Assembly (NCBI GenBank): GCA_030159075.1
Contig: BROG01000449.1
Location: 186,001-250,000, forward strand
Reading direction: 5' to 3'
DNA length: 64,000 bases
Origin: Atrina japonica
Lineage: Eukaryota > Mollusca > Bivalvia > Pterioida > Pinnidae
The notes under the pieces: generated by a model
What the model was told of the DNA's origin: nothing
Seen by the model: the letters and a program-made list of their open reading frames with translations, nothing else
Database searches by the model: none
Part shown: in pieces, positions 36,691 to 50,470 of the stretch
How the letters are laid out: every line of letters begins with the position of its first letter
Position numbering within the stretch: position 1 is the stretch's first letter
Program-made: the position numbers and the translations under genes

Positions 36691-37920
36691 AAGTCACCAA
36701 ATTTACTCAGTACTCAAGCTCAACTAACTCTTCATGATGTTAAGGTAAAAATGCGCTAAATTTATGCTGTAACTGGACGTGTGTATATTGACAGTATACA
36801 ATTGTAAATCATGATAAAAATTATTACTCATTTGAAGAAAACTTCCAAAATGTTAAAAAATACCTTGAGTACGTACTCAAATTTTGAGCACTGTACTCAA
36901 CGTATTTATTCATTTTTTACAGGAAAATCATAAATGTGGCAAAAAATTTATGTGACTGATGTATATATATTTCTGTATCACCCCTGTAAAACATTATATA
37001 ACAAATTTATCCCACCGATGGTCTGCCTTTCTGTTGCTTCTTAAAGTATTTTTTTTTAATGCACCTTAGTTCTAACCTTCATTATTTCTTTTTTGCTGCG
37101 CGAAACAAACCTGTCCACCATGTTTGTTAACATCTCTCGTCTGCTAAGAGTGACGTCATCCATTAGGGGTTATTTCAAAACTAATATCAGGAAGATAGGT
37201 AACTTGATACAAGAATATGTTGCATCCTTCTAAACCAATCAAATTTGAGTATTTTGCCAGAGGTGGGATAAATATTGTTCCTATATACAGGGTAACTTTC
37301 CTGGTCTTATTATTATTGGTCTTATCACAGACTACTGCTACATTTGCAATCAACTTAACTTATCACTTCCACTAATTATTTGAGCAAAGTTTGGCTGGTG
37401 TAGTTTATTGCTGGTTGTAAATTAAACTAATTTCCCTTTGGGAAAGCTGCAGTAAGCTTTAGATCTGAGTTGCTTAACAATTTTGTAAAGTTTTCTTCTC
37501 ATTAACCTTTAAGTCAAATGTAACAGCAGTTGAGGAGAGACTGTGATAGGATCAGTGTTTGACTATACTGCACTTATCAGCATTGTGTAAGCAGATGAAA
37601 CACCTCATATTCTTATACTTAAACATTTCAGTACACCTTGTACATTCAGTAAGTCCATTGAATGTTTTGACAGTTTTTTGTTTCACAAAGTTTTTGTTAT
37701 AATTGACAAATTAATTTCTTCTAGTTTGCAATTAAAATGTTTATATTATAGGATTGTAAACAGTTAATGAGTGTAGTTGTGGACAATTAAGTTTTGTGAT
37801 AACAGGGTCAACTCACCACACAAAAGATTGTGTTTCAGACTTAGTCTGATATTGTTCTGTTAATTATGTGATAACAGGGTTGTGACATTACACAAGGACT
37901 ATTCACAAAAGTTTTAATCT
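36691..37920. other. No clear feature
   Basis: Unique AT-rich intron. The stretch beginning cagggcccgaagtcacc (36682) looks like a transposon edge, but no partner end was found. Confidence 0.3.
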
Positions 37921-37924
37921 TGTC

Positions 37925-38475
37925 CCAAACATTATCTGGACCAAGTGTTGAACTACTAGAACTCTTCACATAATCACAGAACTATCTTACTCTCAGAACA
38001 CTGTCAGAACTACAAATACAAGTGCCCCATACATTATCTGGACCAAGTGTTGTTACAGAAGAACTTCTACCGTTAACTACAGAACTATCTTAGACTCCCA
38101 AAACACTGTCAGAACTACAAATACAAGTGTCCCATACATTATCTGGACCAAGTGTTGTTACAGAAGAACTGTTAACTACAGAACTATCTTAGACTCCCAG
38201 AACACTGTCAAACTACAAATACAAGTGCCCCATACATTATCTGGACAAGTGTTAAGAAGAACTTCTACTGGACTACAGAATTATTTTAGACTCCCAAAAC
38301 ACTGTCAGAACTACAAATATAGTGTCCCATACATTATCTTGACCAAGTGTTGTTACAGAAGAACTTCTACCATAACTACAAATACAAGTGTCCCAGACAT
38401 TAATTATCTGGACCAAGTGTTGTTACATTAGAACTATTCACTTCCAGAACTACAAGTGTCCCAGACGTTATCCGC
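37925..38475. repeat. ~104-bp degenerate tandem array
   Basis: About five copies contain catacattatctggaccaag, tgttgttacagaagaac, actatcttagactccca and aacactgtcagaactac, spaced about 100-104 bp apart (38027, 38131, 38230, about 38330). Later copies lose segments. Confidence 0.85.
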
Positions 38476-40650
38476 TATATAGTATCACTTCCTGTCACTC
38501 AAGTGATTGGGATGTCATTTCCGTTTCATAGATTCCATCTTTGTTTAAAACAGATCAATAATGGTACAATCTTTAATCTCCACAATTATTATAAAAAGTC
38601 TCTGTAAACATTTCAACTCTGACTGGCTATGTTTACATGTTTAGTTATTACTGTACCAAATATAGTAAATTTGTTGGATGTTTGTTGACCGACACATCTA
38701 ATAAAAGACCACAACCATTTCTACAGGAATTCTAGCTTTTGTCTGACTTGTACTCTTACAGAGGATCTCATAACAGGTTTTGTTAGATCCTCTACGCGAC
38801 ATATTAGTAAAAGGTAGTGATGAGAGATGAGTTTTAATTGGTTTAGTATTATCACAAAGATTTTGTGACCCTCTCTTCAAACACCCAGTAATACACAGTA
38901 AACAAGCACCTGTGAATTGCATGTTTAAAAATATGTGTCTGGATATCAATTTTTACCCACTGATGGTATCAGAACTGTGAGTAATTACGCAGAATTGGGG
39001 GGAAATTTGTAGTTATGACAGCAAACAAGATCCCAAGCTGAATTTAAGCATATAATTTCTAGGCAACACATTCTAGACTTTGGGTCTTTCTGGATAGAAT
39101 GCAATAAATAACATGTAACCATACTTTCCAATTTTATTGATGTCAATTATACAAGCTTCTTCAGCACAGTATTGTTAGACATTTGTTCACACTCACCAGG
39201 AGACTGGAAGTAAGAGGGGCTCACAAAAAGTGAGTCACATGTCAGGTAGCAGTAGTATGAGGAATTCTTTTATTAGAAAGAGAACAACCATATTTTCTGA
39301 CCGAGCTGCTTTCATAAAACCTGGACCTTATTATTGACCTTACATAACACATAAAATATTCACCCAGTTTCACCCTTATCACCACATTCACATGGATATC
39401 AAGAATGCCAATGCTTCAACTATTAAGACTACATTTTAAATTCTCTGTCTGGTCTCAGGGAGCCAAAATGGTAAAGATTTCCAGTTATACACAGTATGTA
39501 CAATGTATACATAATCTAACACCAAACCATGATAAAAGTAGCGTTAGAAAGTTGATGAAATATGTACATGATAAGCATAATAAACAGCCACACAAATCCT
39601 CCAATGAGTTCAGAACCTGGTCAGTCTTCTACCATTTGCCTTGCTAATCTTTGTATGTTTTGATTTGCAAATGCTTTTATGTTTGATACAATGTGCACTA
39701 ATTCTGCTATGTTCTCTTATTATTGTTCATTCAAGAGTTCATTGAATCAGACTCTTTGGAAGAATCTATCTTGTTTTTATTGCTTTGCTTTCATGGGCTT
39801 CAAAAGTGAACATATCTTGTCAGAATAATTCCTCAATTAAACCTTATTGATATCATAATTAGCTCCTCAGTCAATGTAATAAATCTTGTTAAAGCTGACC
39901 TGCGTGTGTAATTACTAAGCAGACCAGACATAGAATACAAAAGTGATATATAGAAAATTACCACTGTATACCAATATGTATCCTGTTATAGCTACTTCTT
40001 AAGGGAACTCTCTGGTACCCGAAATAAAGGTGGCAATTTTCCTCAGCTAATGGACACAGGTGAAACTGATATCAAGAAATACATAGAAGCAATGGTTACT
40101 TATTAAAAGACCAAGCAGACATTAATTTGATTCATTTACACTAGAATGTCAGTTTACTTTTCCTCTGAATAATTCTTTAAATTGACAAAACATTAGATTT
40201 ATTTTCTGGGCCTGATATATTATTTATCAGGCTGTAATATGTTAAACAAAAGACCAGATATTTGAATATTTAAAATAATAAAAGTGATAACAGGACTTAA
40301 AGATGAATGACACAATGTGATAGTCAAAGGTAGTTGCTCAGGAGAGAGTTTTTGCACTTATACCACTCTTATGTTTTTAGAGTTATTTCCCTTTGTTGTT
40401 TTTTTTTATTTGTCTGGGCCATATCCATTTCATTTCTTCATCTAGGTTCAACATATTTGGCTCAGGCATACAATTTAAGTAGATGGGTGTTTTATCAATT
40501 TATATATCTTGTTGCTGTTGACGATATGCTAGTGAGTTGGGGGAAAGAAAACTAATAGAAATTATTAACCAAAATCTTTTTATTAACCTTCCTTTATTTG
40601 CATTTGAACATGTAGTCGTCTACAACACTTGGGAGGGGGGAATCACACTG
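38476..40650. other. No feature seen
   Basis: Unique AT-rich intron. The open frames at 38698-38949 (-), 39405-39647 (+) and 40334-40555 (+) show no recognised domain or splice context. Confidence 0.4.
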
Positions 40651-40654
40651 TCAG

Positions 40655-41252
40655 CTTGTATCTCATGACTACTGACTTTGATGTATCTCACGACTACTGA
40701 CTGATGTATTTCATGACTACTGACTTTGATGTATCTCACAACTACTAACTGATGTATCTCATGACTACTGACTTTGATGTATCTCACGACTACTGACTGA
40801 TGTATCTCATGACTACTGACTTTGATGTATCTCACGACTACTGACTGATGTATCTCATGACTACTGACTTTGATGTATCTCACGACTACTGACTGATGTA
40901 TCTCATGACTACTGACTTTGATGTATCTCACGACTACTGACTGATGTATCTCATGACTACTGACTTTGCTGTATCTCACGACTACTGACTGATGTATCTC
41001 ATGACTCCTGACTTTGATGTATCTCATGACTACTGACGACTACTGACTTTGATATATCTCATGACCACTGATTTTGATATATCTCATGACTACAGACTTT
41101 GATGTATCTCATGACTACTGACTTTGATGTATCTCATGACTACAGATGTTGATGTATCTCATGACTACTGACTTTGATGTATCTCATGACTATTGACTTT
41201 GATGTATCTCATGACTACCGACGTTGATGTATCTCATGACACTGACTTTGAT
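40655..41252. repeat. 48-bp (23+25) then 25-bp tandem array
   Basis: The first part (about 40665-41030) alternates a 25-bp unit, gatgtatctcatgactactg plus acttt, with a 23-bp unit, gatgtatctcacgactactg plus act, giving a 48-bp dimer. From about 41030 the array is made of 25-bp monomers only. The 48-bp period keeps the minus frame open (40620-41027, repeating VRYIKVSSHEIHQS); this is a by-product of the period, not a gene. Confidence 0.93.
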
Positions 41253-41967
41253 GAAACTTAGAGATAAGTTACTTATAGTCCCCTACAGTGTTGTTTTTGG
41301 TTGGATATGTTTATTGTTAAATCCATTGTGAGGCAAATTATGTTGGGGTACCCTCATTTGAGAAACTTTCTTTCTGCACACAGGGACAAAACAAATGCTG
41401 TTTAATAAAGTAAATTACCAAAATCTAGGGAAAATCTTCAAGATTCCCAATCCTAAAACCATTTATCTATAAGATACCAACATAGCTAAGGTGATCAATG
41501 TGCCCCATGGGCCTTTTGTTTATCTTAATCCAATCCTTTCCTTGTCTAGAAATTTGTCATATAATTCTTTAAAGTCTGGTAAATCGTCAATGTTAATGAA
41601 TTCTTCCAAAAAAAAGAGTTGTCCTAAAAGGCATGTATGGAATAATCAGAGACAATTTGTAAACATACAAGTTTCTCTTGAGAAATAAGGATTCATAATA
41701 AAAACATTAATATTCCTCTTGGGGCACTGTTGCACATCTTTAATGAAATTGTTGTCAAGCTATGGGTATATATAGAGCTATAATAGCTTATTTCCTGTCA
41801 GTCTGATTGGTTGTTGGAAGATAAAAGTGAAAGAACAAAGTAATTCTTATATTTTGGATGTTAAATTAGTTTTAACTCCCAGTCACCAATTAAGGAATGC
41901 TCATAGTATTATTTCTAATTATTAAGAATTCAGAATTTCTTGGTATTTCCAGAATTGCCTATATGTT
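41253..41967. other. No feature seen
   Basis: Unique AT-rich intron between the array and the 'gctcacctgag' element. Confidence 0.4.
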
Positions 41968-41969
41968 TT

Positions 41970-43187
41970 TTAGCTCACCTGAGCCAAAGGTTCAAGTGAG
42001 CTGTTGTGGTCACTCTCCGTCCATCGTCCCACTTCCGTCCGTAAACTTTTCATATTTTCATCTTCTTCTCTGAAAGCACTGAAGGGATTTTGACAAATCT
42101 TGACAGGAAGCAAGTGGTCAACCTCCTTTACCAATTTTGTAGTTTTCAACCAAATTTCCTCCTGGGTGGATCCAGAGCAGGACAGAATAAGTCCCAAAAT
42201 TCATCCTTCTTTAAAAAGAACTGCTGAATGAATTGAAAAAGGGATTGTTTCTGAGTGATTCATTCATTTTTGCATAGCAAGTTTGTAGTTTTCAGCCACA
42301 TTGGCTCAGGATTTGGGCAGAATAGGTCCCAAAAGGTACCCACTGCATGAACTGAAAAGGGGATTGTTTCTGAGTGATCTACATGGATGTATGATTCAAG
42401 TTTTTTTTTTTCATAGAGATCAGAATATTAATTTTTGATGCGTTCTTGAGGTCTTTTCAGAATTTGTTATTTTCATTCATTTTTGCATGATTTCCTAAAT
42501 TTTCTCCCCTTGCATTCACAATGATGCATTAAAGTGTTTCACTTAAACATAGGTGAAGAAATGTTTTGTGCAAGAATTTTGCCAAAATTTACTTTCGAAT
42601 TTTTTTATGAATTTTTTAAGACTGCAAAAAAAGGGTGCATTTTTCACACTATCAGCTTTTGTTTCAAAACCACTGAAGGAATTTTAACGAAACTCAACAG
42701 GAAGCAAATGCTCAAGGTTCTTTACCAAATTTATAGTTTTCAGCCAGATCAGCCCAAAGGTGGATCCTGTGTTGGGCAGAATAAGTCCCAAAAGGTACCC
42801 CTCTTTAAAAATCTTTATCTTCAGAACAGCTGCATGAATTGAAAAAACGAATTATTTCTGAGTGATCATTATGGATGTATGATTCAAGTTTATATTTTTC
42901 ATAGGAATTAGAATATTAATTTTTTTTTAGGTCTTTTCAGAATTTGTCATTTTCATTCATTTTTGCATGATTTCCTCAATTATCTCCCCTTGCATTGACA
43001 ATGATCCATTCAAGTGTTTTACTATGGTGAAGAAATGTTTGTGCAAGAATTTTGCCGAAATGGATTTCTATTTTTTTTAAAAGAATTTCTAACAACAGCA
43101 ATATTTATGTTTCTTGGCCAAATCAGCCTACATGTACATATTCTTCTTGGTCTTCTTTTCAAATGTGTAGATGGTTCTCAGGTGAGC
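41970..43187. mobile_element. 'gctcacctgag' TIR element with internal duplications
   Basis: The left end is agctcacctgagccaaaggt. The right end is ggttctcaggtgagc, whose complement gctcacctgagaacc gives an 11-bp terminal inverted repeat. A roughly 480-bp internal segment is duplicated: tcattcatttttgcatgatt with ttctccccttgcatt at 42471 and again at about 42952, plus gattgtttctgagtgat or its variant at about 42244, 42364 and 42849. Open frames inside (41970-42197, 42534-42842) are not recognised proteins. Sequences of this type are abundant in bivalve genomes. Confidence 0.6.
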
Positions 43188-44631
43188 ATTTGAAGGCCTC
43201 TTTTGTCTCTTGTTTTTTATAAGTATCATAATGATGTCATTTTTGCTACTTATCTGTTATCTGTAGTGAAGTTTCACATATATTAGTTATCATTAAAAAA
43301 TAATGTGTTTGTTGTGTTGTTTTGGAAGTGTTTTAGAAGTGAATGGGTGTTTAGGCAAAATTTTTGTTTTAATTTAGACATGTATATTGGACAAAATTTA
43401 AGATTTTGGATCAGAAAAAAAAATCTGCAAAACAGACCATTTCTATTATTTTTTTTTTTGTCCTTGTGTCCTTTTATCTTTAAATATGAATTCTCCCAAG
43501 GAAAGTTTTTGGAGACATGTTGTTTTGCTCCATTAAAGCTTCTTCCTCGTCTTCCACAAAATTATCCTAAGCAGATCTCAATAACCCTTTGTTGCTTGTT
43601 GTAAGTTTATGAAACATTACATGATGATACACTCCCTTACCTAGTTGTGCATTCAAGTTTTCATTTTTACCTAGGGATCTGAACATGGTTACAACAAGTT
43701 TTCAGTGGAGTAATTTCAAATTCTGTCAGAGACCTTTAACTCATTATACCTTGATGAACCTTGACAGAATGTTAGGTCTGCATATCTAGTTGTGCATTCA
43801 AGATTGTAAAAACCAATTTTAAAGTGTTTTCAAAATTGACCATAACTTCTGCAATGTGACCTTTGCTAATACAGTATATTTTCTGTACAAGATTTTAATT
43901 TGAATTCTTATTCCTCAAAAAGTTTTCAGAAATCTTACTCTCATTATAAATGACAAGCTATACCAGATCTAGAACAGGGATAGAAATCTTATCAGATCTT
44001 GCCCAATCACTGAGAACACGATGGAGAACAAAACGATGACATTGAACATGAACATGATCAATAATTGCAATATCATTGGTTCACCATCTTTGTTTTTTCT
44101 CGCTACTGCTAAAAAGATGATGTGATTAAATTTGTACCAAGAGCAGTGGTCCAGTTCGATGTTCTTCACATTTGGGCAAGCTTTCTTACTCAAGAACGAT
44201 GTTTTTGTGTCAAAAACATCTAGACCAAAGACACCATTTATGGGTAGACCTATACTTAACTACCTCTATAATAATCAGGAAGCTGGTGTAAAAATTGCCT
44301 GGACTGATCTTTTAAAGTGTCATCAGTTTAGTTGATTTATACACCTAGAACTGTGCCACTTTATATTGGTAGACCTATACTTAACTACCTATACAATCAT
44401 CATGGAGCTGGTGTAAAAGTAGTCTAGACTGATTTTTTACAGTGTCCTAGGTGATTTATACCCATAAGAACTCCTACATACATAGAATCCCATACATCAA
44501 CCATGTAAAATGTATTATAGCAGCACTACATTTCTTTGAATCAGATTTATTTAATTTTCTATGAAGTTGAAACAAAAACTAGAAACCATGTAAGTCTAAG
44601 AAAGATATTTAGACTACATATCTTACACCTT
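43188..44631. other. Intron with a two-copy ~120-bp duplication
   Basis: Within 44244-44470, the blocks gtagacctatacttaactac, gaagctggtgtaaaa / ggagctggtgtaaaa and ggtgatttatac / gttgatttatac occur twice about 125 bp apart. The rest is unique, with no exon recognised. Confidence 0.5.
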
Positions 44632-44815
44632 AGGATGAGAGAGTAATAACTGAGGTCCGGTGTCACAGTGGGTGTCACCACATTAAAGAACCCACACTGC
44701 TCAATGGCCATAAGTGCCAAACATAGGCCAAACTTTGAAGCCCTTCACCTGCATTTAATCTCCATATCAGTGAAAGATTCTTGAGCTGAACATTAAACAA
44801 CAGCACAACTACAAC
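44632..44815 (+). mobile_element. SINE, head-truncated diverged copy
   Basis: Body blocks of the SINE at 6278 are present in order: ggtccggtgtcacagtggg, attaaagaacccacactgctc, aatggccataagtgccaaac, ttgaagcccttcacc, attcttgagc. The tRNA-like head is missing. Confidence 0.82.
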
Positions 44816-44899
44816 ATATCTTACATCTGATCAAGTTAAAATGATCAAATAATCTCAAACAATGTTAGTGAGAAAGAGCAGGTCTTAGATATTATGTCA

Positions 44900-45955
<1,056 letters not shown>

Positions 45956-47207
45956 CTGCTCTACTTCATCCATCTTTTTGTCCTTCTGTCTGTCGGCACA
46001 TTCACCGTACACTTACTTCAAAATGCCTTTCCCAATTTATCCAAGATTTTGATGTAATGTTGGGATTGTTGATAGTCCCCTTTCATTTATTTTAGATTTT
46101 CGATACATCGTTCTTGAATTACAGAACTTTCATTATTAAAGGGGCATTTGCTGTGTTGACCTAAAACAATGATTTTCATTTGTTCTACTTGTACTGGATG
46201 TATAATAACAAATAAGAGCTATTCACAGGCATCAAAATCTTATATTGCTATATATAGATATTGTGAAAATAAAGTCAGGTCCAGTGTGGTATTTATATAC
46301 AAATAGTAAGGTTAAGGTTATCAATTGCAAATGAAATGATGCCAAACCTGGGTTTCTCAATTTGTATGCCTCTCTATATCTCTGTTATTGTATATCAATC
46401 TAAGTAGTAAAAAGGGGGAATTTTGAAGAAATAAAAAACAGCTAGTGCCCTTTTAAAAAAGAGAAGTAAGTTTCTTGAATTTCATGCACTTACTTGAGAA
46501 TGTCACATCTGATTTATCCAAAACAAAACATTGTTAAGATAGATGATACTTGATTTCCTTTGATTTTTTTCTGGAATTACCGATTTGTCATTTTAGAGTT
46601 ATGGGTTTTAAAGTTGCATGTCAATTACATATAGTCATTACACATTTGTCTCTAAAAATCCACAAACAATCCATTTACTGACTTTCCTGTCCTTTTCTCA
46701 CCTGTTATCATCTAATGCTGCCATTGCTAAACCCCTGCATTTCTATCAAATAAACAGGGACAACACAAGTCCAGAATTGACTTTGTTCTTGTTTATAGAT
46801 GAGATTGATTTAAACTTTTGAACAGTTTGAGAATTTTTTAGAACATCTGTGAAACATAGAGTCTATTGGATTTTTTCTTTTCTTTCAATGCATGTTCTAT
46901 AAGATTTGATTTATGATGTTTCAGAATTAGATGGTATATACACCAAAGGGATATTTAACAAAGTCAAACAGCATCTAGAGACTTGGCCCAGCCATAAATT
47001 GTCTTTATTGATTTAACAATATCAGATGGAATGGAAATAAATTTGATATAAATATATGTATTCCTCTCTTTTTGTATGTGTATGAAGTAATTTGTTTTGT
47101 CTGGATCGGTAAATATTTCTCTTTATGTATAAAGGTCAGACATTTTAGTGTTCAGGGTCAAGATTATTGCTGCTTTTTGTTTGGAGGTATCATATTCAGC
47201 TGTTTAA
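45956..47207. other. No feature seen
   Basis: Unique AT-rich intron. No exon recognised. Confidence 0.4.
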
Positions 47208-47930
47208 ATGCTTATCCCATGCTTGTCATGTTGTCCCATACTTGTCATTATGTTATCCCATGCTTGTCATTATGTTGTCCCATGCTTGTCATTATGTTGT
47301 CCCATGCTTGTCATTATATTATCTCATGCTTGTCATTATGTTATCCCATGCTTGTCATGTTGTCCCATACTTGTCATTATGAAGTCCCATACTTGTCATT
47401 ATGTTATTCCATGCTTGTCATTATGTTATCCCATGCTTGTCATTATATTATCCCATGCTTGTCATTATGAAGTCCCATGCTTGTCATTATGTTGTCCCAT
47501 ACTTGTCATTATATTATCCCATACTTGTCATTATGTTATCCCATGCTTGTCATTATGTTGTCCCATGCTTGTCATTATGTTGTCTCATGCTTGTCATTAT
47601 GTTATTCCATGCCTGTCTTTATGTTATCCCATACTTTTCATTATATTATCTCATGCTTGTCATTTGGTTATCCCATGCATGTCATTATGTTATCCCATGC
47701 ATGTCATTATGTTATCCCATGCTTGTCATGTTATTCCATGCCTCTCTTTGTATTACCCCATGCTTCACATTATGTTATTCTATGCCTCCAATTATGATTA
47801 ATGTTATCTCATGCTTGTCATTATGTTATCCCATGCCTGAATTTATGTTATCCCATGTGTGTCATTATGTTATTCCATGCCTCTTCTTATGCTACCCCAT
47901 ATGCTACCTTGTCATATGTAATCATTTGTT
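47208..47930. repeat. 22-bp tandem array
   Basis: About 30 copies of cattatgttatcccatgctt plus gt, with variants (gttgtccc, gaagtccc). Later copies drift to cctgaattt and catgtgtgt. All three + frames stay open because 22 is not a multiple of three and each frame cycles through the same 22-residue repeat. Not a gene. Confidence 0.93.
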
Positions 47931-47934
47931 TATC

Positions 47935-48800
47935 ATTATGTTATCCCAGCTTATCAATATTTTATCCTTTATCATTATGTTATCCCAGTTTATCAATATG
48001 TTATCCTTTGTCATTATGTTATCCCAGCTTATCAATATCTTATCCTTTATCATTATGTTATCCACGCTTATCAGTATGTTATCCCCAGCTTATCAATATG
48101 TAATCCTTTATCATTATGTTATCCCAGCTTATCAATATGTTATCCTTTATTATTATGTTATCCCAGCTTATCAATATCTTATCCTTTATCATTGTTATCC
48201 ACGCTTATCAGTATGTTATCCCCAGCTTATCAATATGGTGTCCTTTATCATTATGTTATCCCAGTTTATCAATATGTTATCCTTTGTCATTATGTTATCC
48301 CAGCTTATCAATATGTTATCATTTGTTTATCATTATGTTATCCCAGCTTATCAATATGTTATCCTTTATCATTATGTTATCCCAGCTTATCAATATGTTA
48401 TCCCCAGCTTATCAATATGTTAACCTTTATTATTATGTTATCCCCACCTTATCAATATGTTATCCTTTATTATTATGTTATCCCAGCTTATCAATATGTT
48501 ATCCTTTATCATTATGTTATCCCCAGCTTTATCATTATGTTATGTTATCCCAGCTTATCAATTGTTATCCTTTAATATTATGTTATCCCCACCTTTTAAT
48601 ATTTATCCTTTATTCCCAGCTTATCAATATGTTATCCTTTATTATTATGTTATCCCAGCTTATCAATATGTTATCCTTTATCATTATGTTATCCCAGCTT
48701 ATCAATATGTTATCCTTTATTATTATGTTATCCCAGCTTACCAATATGTTAACCTTTATCATTATGTTATCCCAGCTTATCAATATGGTGTCCTTTGTTT
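47935..48800. repeat. 39-bp tandem array (related to the 22-bp unit)
   Basis: About 20 copies of cattatgttatcccagctta followed by tcaatatgttatcctttat. The first 15 bases are shared with the 22-bp unit immediately upstream, so this array probably grew from it. It is unrelated to the 39-bp array at 21540 apart from the length. Confidence 0.92.
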
Positions 48801-49879
48801 GACATTATGTGGGCAACAGTTTGTTTTATTGAAGTTTTATTTTATGGCTGTCAGTGTGTCACTGTGGGTACCTGTTTATCACCGTGTCAACATCTGGTTG
48901 TAATCATTTTAATTCCTGTTTGTTGTCATGTGGACACCCTTTTTCTTATTGTCTTAACACCTTTATTATCATGTAATTGTTTTATTGTTATCATGTGAAC
49001 ACCTTGTTATTTTCATGTGAATACCTTTTATGTTAAATAACCTGTATCTGATTATCATGTTAATACCTGTTTGTTGTTATGTTAACACCTTTTTGGTTAA
49101 CATGTGGACACTTATTTGTGATTAAATCACCACCTGTTTGTTACCAGATGAACAAATGTTTATTATCCCAATACCTGTTTATTACCGTGTGAACACCTGT
49201 TTATTATGTGAACACCTGATTGTAATAGGTGTTAATACCTATTTATTATGTTACCACATGTTTGTTTTCATGTGAACACCTGTTTATTATGTGAACACCT
49301 GATTGTAATAGGTGTTAATACCTATTTATTATGTTACCACATGTTTGTTTTCATGTGAACACCTGTTTATTATGTGAACACCTGATTGTAATAGGTGTTA
49401 ATACCTATTTATGTTACCACATGTTTGTTTTTTATGTGAACACCTGTTTTTATTATTGTAATAGGTGAACACATGTTTGATGTGAACACCTGTAATAGGT
49501 GTGTAAAGGTGTTAATACCTATTTATTATGTTACCACATGTTTGTTTTCATGTGAACACCTGTTTATTATGTTAACACCTGTTTATTATGTTAACACATG
49601 TTTGTTTTCATGTGAACACCTGTTTATTATGTGAACACCTGATTGTAATAGGTGTTAATACCTATTTATTATGTTACCACATGTTTGTTTTCATGTGAAC
49701 ACCTGTGAATGTGAACCTGTTAGGTGTTATAGGTTATGTTACCACATGTTTGTTTTCATGTGAACACCTGTTTATCATGTCATTGTATTATGTTTTATTT
49801 ACTGACCAAGATGACTGTTTATTATGTGAACACCTGTAAAGGTGTTAATACCTATTTATTATTTCATGTTTGTTTTCAT
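48801..49879. repeat. Degenerate lead-in and 83-bp tandem array
   Basis: 48801-49190 has irregular copies of a phrase like catgtgaacacctgtttatt. From about 49199 an 83-bp unit is clear (49201 to 49284): ttattatgtgaacacctgat, tgtaataggtgttaatacc, tatttattatgttaccacat, gtttgttttcatgtgaacac. After about 49690 units become clipped and fused, merging into the scrambled TULP4 exon 2. Confidence 0.88.
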
Positions 49880-50073
49880 GTGATTCTTGTACTGATTGTA
49901 ATAGGTGATTATGACCACATGTTTGTTTTCATGTGAACACCTGGCAACATGCTGATTCTCAAGTGTTAATACCTATTTATTATGTTTGTATGTTTTCAAA
50001 ACACCTGTTTTATTAGTGAACACCTGATTGATGGTCCATTATGTTAGCTCATCAATGTTTTCGTGAACACCAG
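49880..50073 (+). other. Scrambled TULP4 exon 2 interleaved with the 83-bp repeat
   Basis: Short pieces of the expected exon occur in the right order but separated by repeat fragments. They are gtgattcttgta (49880-49891, VILV); ctggcaacatgc plus gattctcaa with one extra t (49941-49962, LATC-DSQ); tttgtatg (about 49985); gatggtccat (about 50030, W-S); agctcatcaat (about 50045, ELIN); and ccaggtaatta (50070-50080, the donor). The total is about 194 bp where about 132 is expected for the whole exon. The filler is recognisable 83-bp-unit sequence (ctgattgtaataggtg, tgttttcatgtgaacacctg). In vertebrate TULP4 this exon encodes the segment from VVLVRWNEP to the VSDFTW junction. I read it as a merged consensus, not a functional exon. 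Confidence 0.7.
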
Positions 50074-50258
50074 GTAATTAACATATGTTAACACATGTTT
50101 TGTAATAGTGAACACTTGTTTATATATAATGTGTTAATGTGAACACATGTTTGTTATCATTGACCTGTTTATATAGCTCATCATTATGATCGGAACTATG
50201 TGCTGTAAATATTCCAGGTAATTATTATACAAATAATAGTCTGTATATATAATGTGTA
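50074..50258. repeat. Partial exon-2/donor copies, 5' side
   Basis: This contains another damaged copy (atatagctcatcattatgat, cggaac, then ccaggtaattattatac with the donor at 50218). It is followed by intron-like aaataatagtctgtatat, which recurs after the other copies. It joins directly to the clean half-exon at 50259. Confidence 0.7.
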
Positions 50259-50324
50259 ATATTTGTATGGATAAAACATGAAGGGAGATGGTCCATAGAG
50301 CTCATCAATGATCGGAACAGCCAG
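50259..50324 (+). CDS. TULP4: TULP4 coding exon 2, intact 3' half
   Basis: Read in frame from 50259, the 22 codons give IFVWIKHEGRWSIELINDRN and then SQ. They end at CAG|gtaatt with the donor at 50325. The vertebrate protein has the same block (IFVWIQYEGRWSVELVNDR) directly before the residues encoded by exon 3. The phase-0 end matches the phase-0 start of exon 3. The 5' half of the exon (V.LVRWNEP.QKLATCD..G) is not attached: upstream is the AT-rich intron-like ctgtatatataatgtgta, which also occurs after the neighbouring partial copies. So the clean segment begins at a repeat junction, not at an acceptor. The intact exon is expected to be about 44 codons. Damage is probably in the assembly; a real partial exon duplication is the alternative. 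Confidence 0.9.
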
Positions 50325-50470
50325 GTAATTATTATACAAATAATAGTATAATATTTGTATGGAATATATATGTCGGAACAGCCAGGTAATTATTATACAA
50401 ATAATAGTCTGTATATATAATGTGTAATATTTGTATGGATATATAGCTCATCAATGATTGGAACAGCCAG
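50325..50470 (+). repeat. Two further partial exon-2/donor copies
   Basis: Copy a (about 50348-50385) has atatttgtatgga, then cggaacagccag with donor gt at 50386. Copy b (about 50425-50470) has atatttgtatggat, agctcatcaatgattgg, aacagccag and donor gt at 50471, and runs on into a different, unique intron sequence (gtaattaatcatgtacag). Copy b may therefore be the true exon edge. Confidence 0.75.

Noticed and set aside
40620..41027. 135-codon minus-strand repeat protein
   Set aside because: By-product of the 48-bp dimer period. The frame is lost as soon as the array changes to 25-bp monomers.
42534..42842. 102-codon + strand ORF
   Set aside because: It lies wholly inside the internally duplicated 'gctcacctgag' element and is not maintained in the duplicate copy.
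47401..48802. Frames of 228-340 codons in the 22- and 39-bp arrays
   Set aside because: All three frames are open over the same DNA and encode the same cycled repeat, which is the signature of a tandem array rather than selection.
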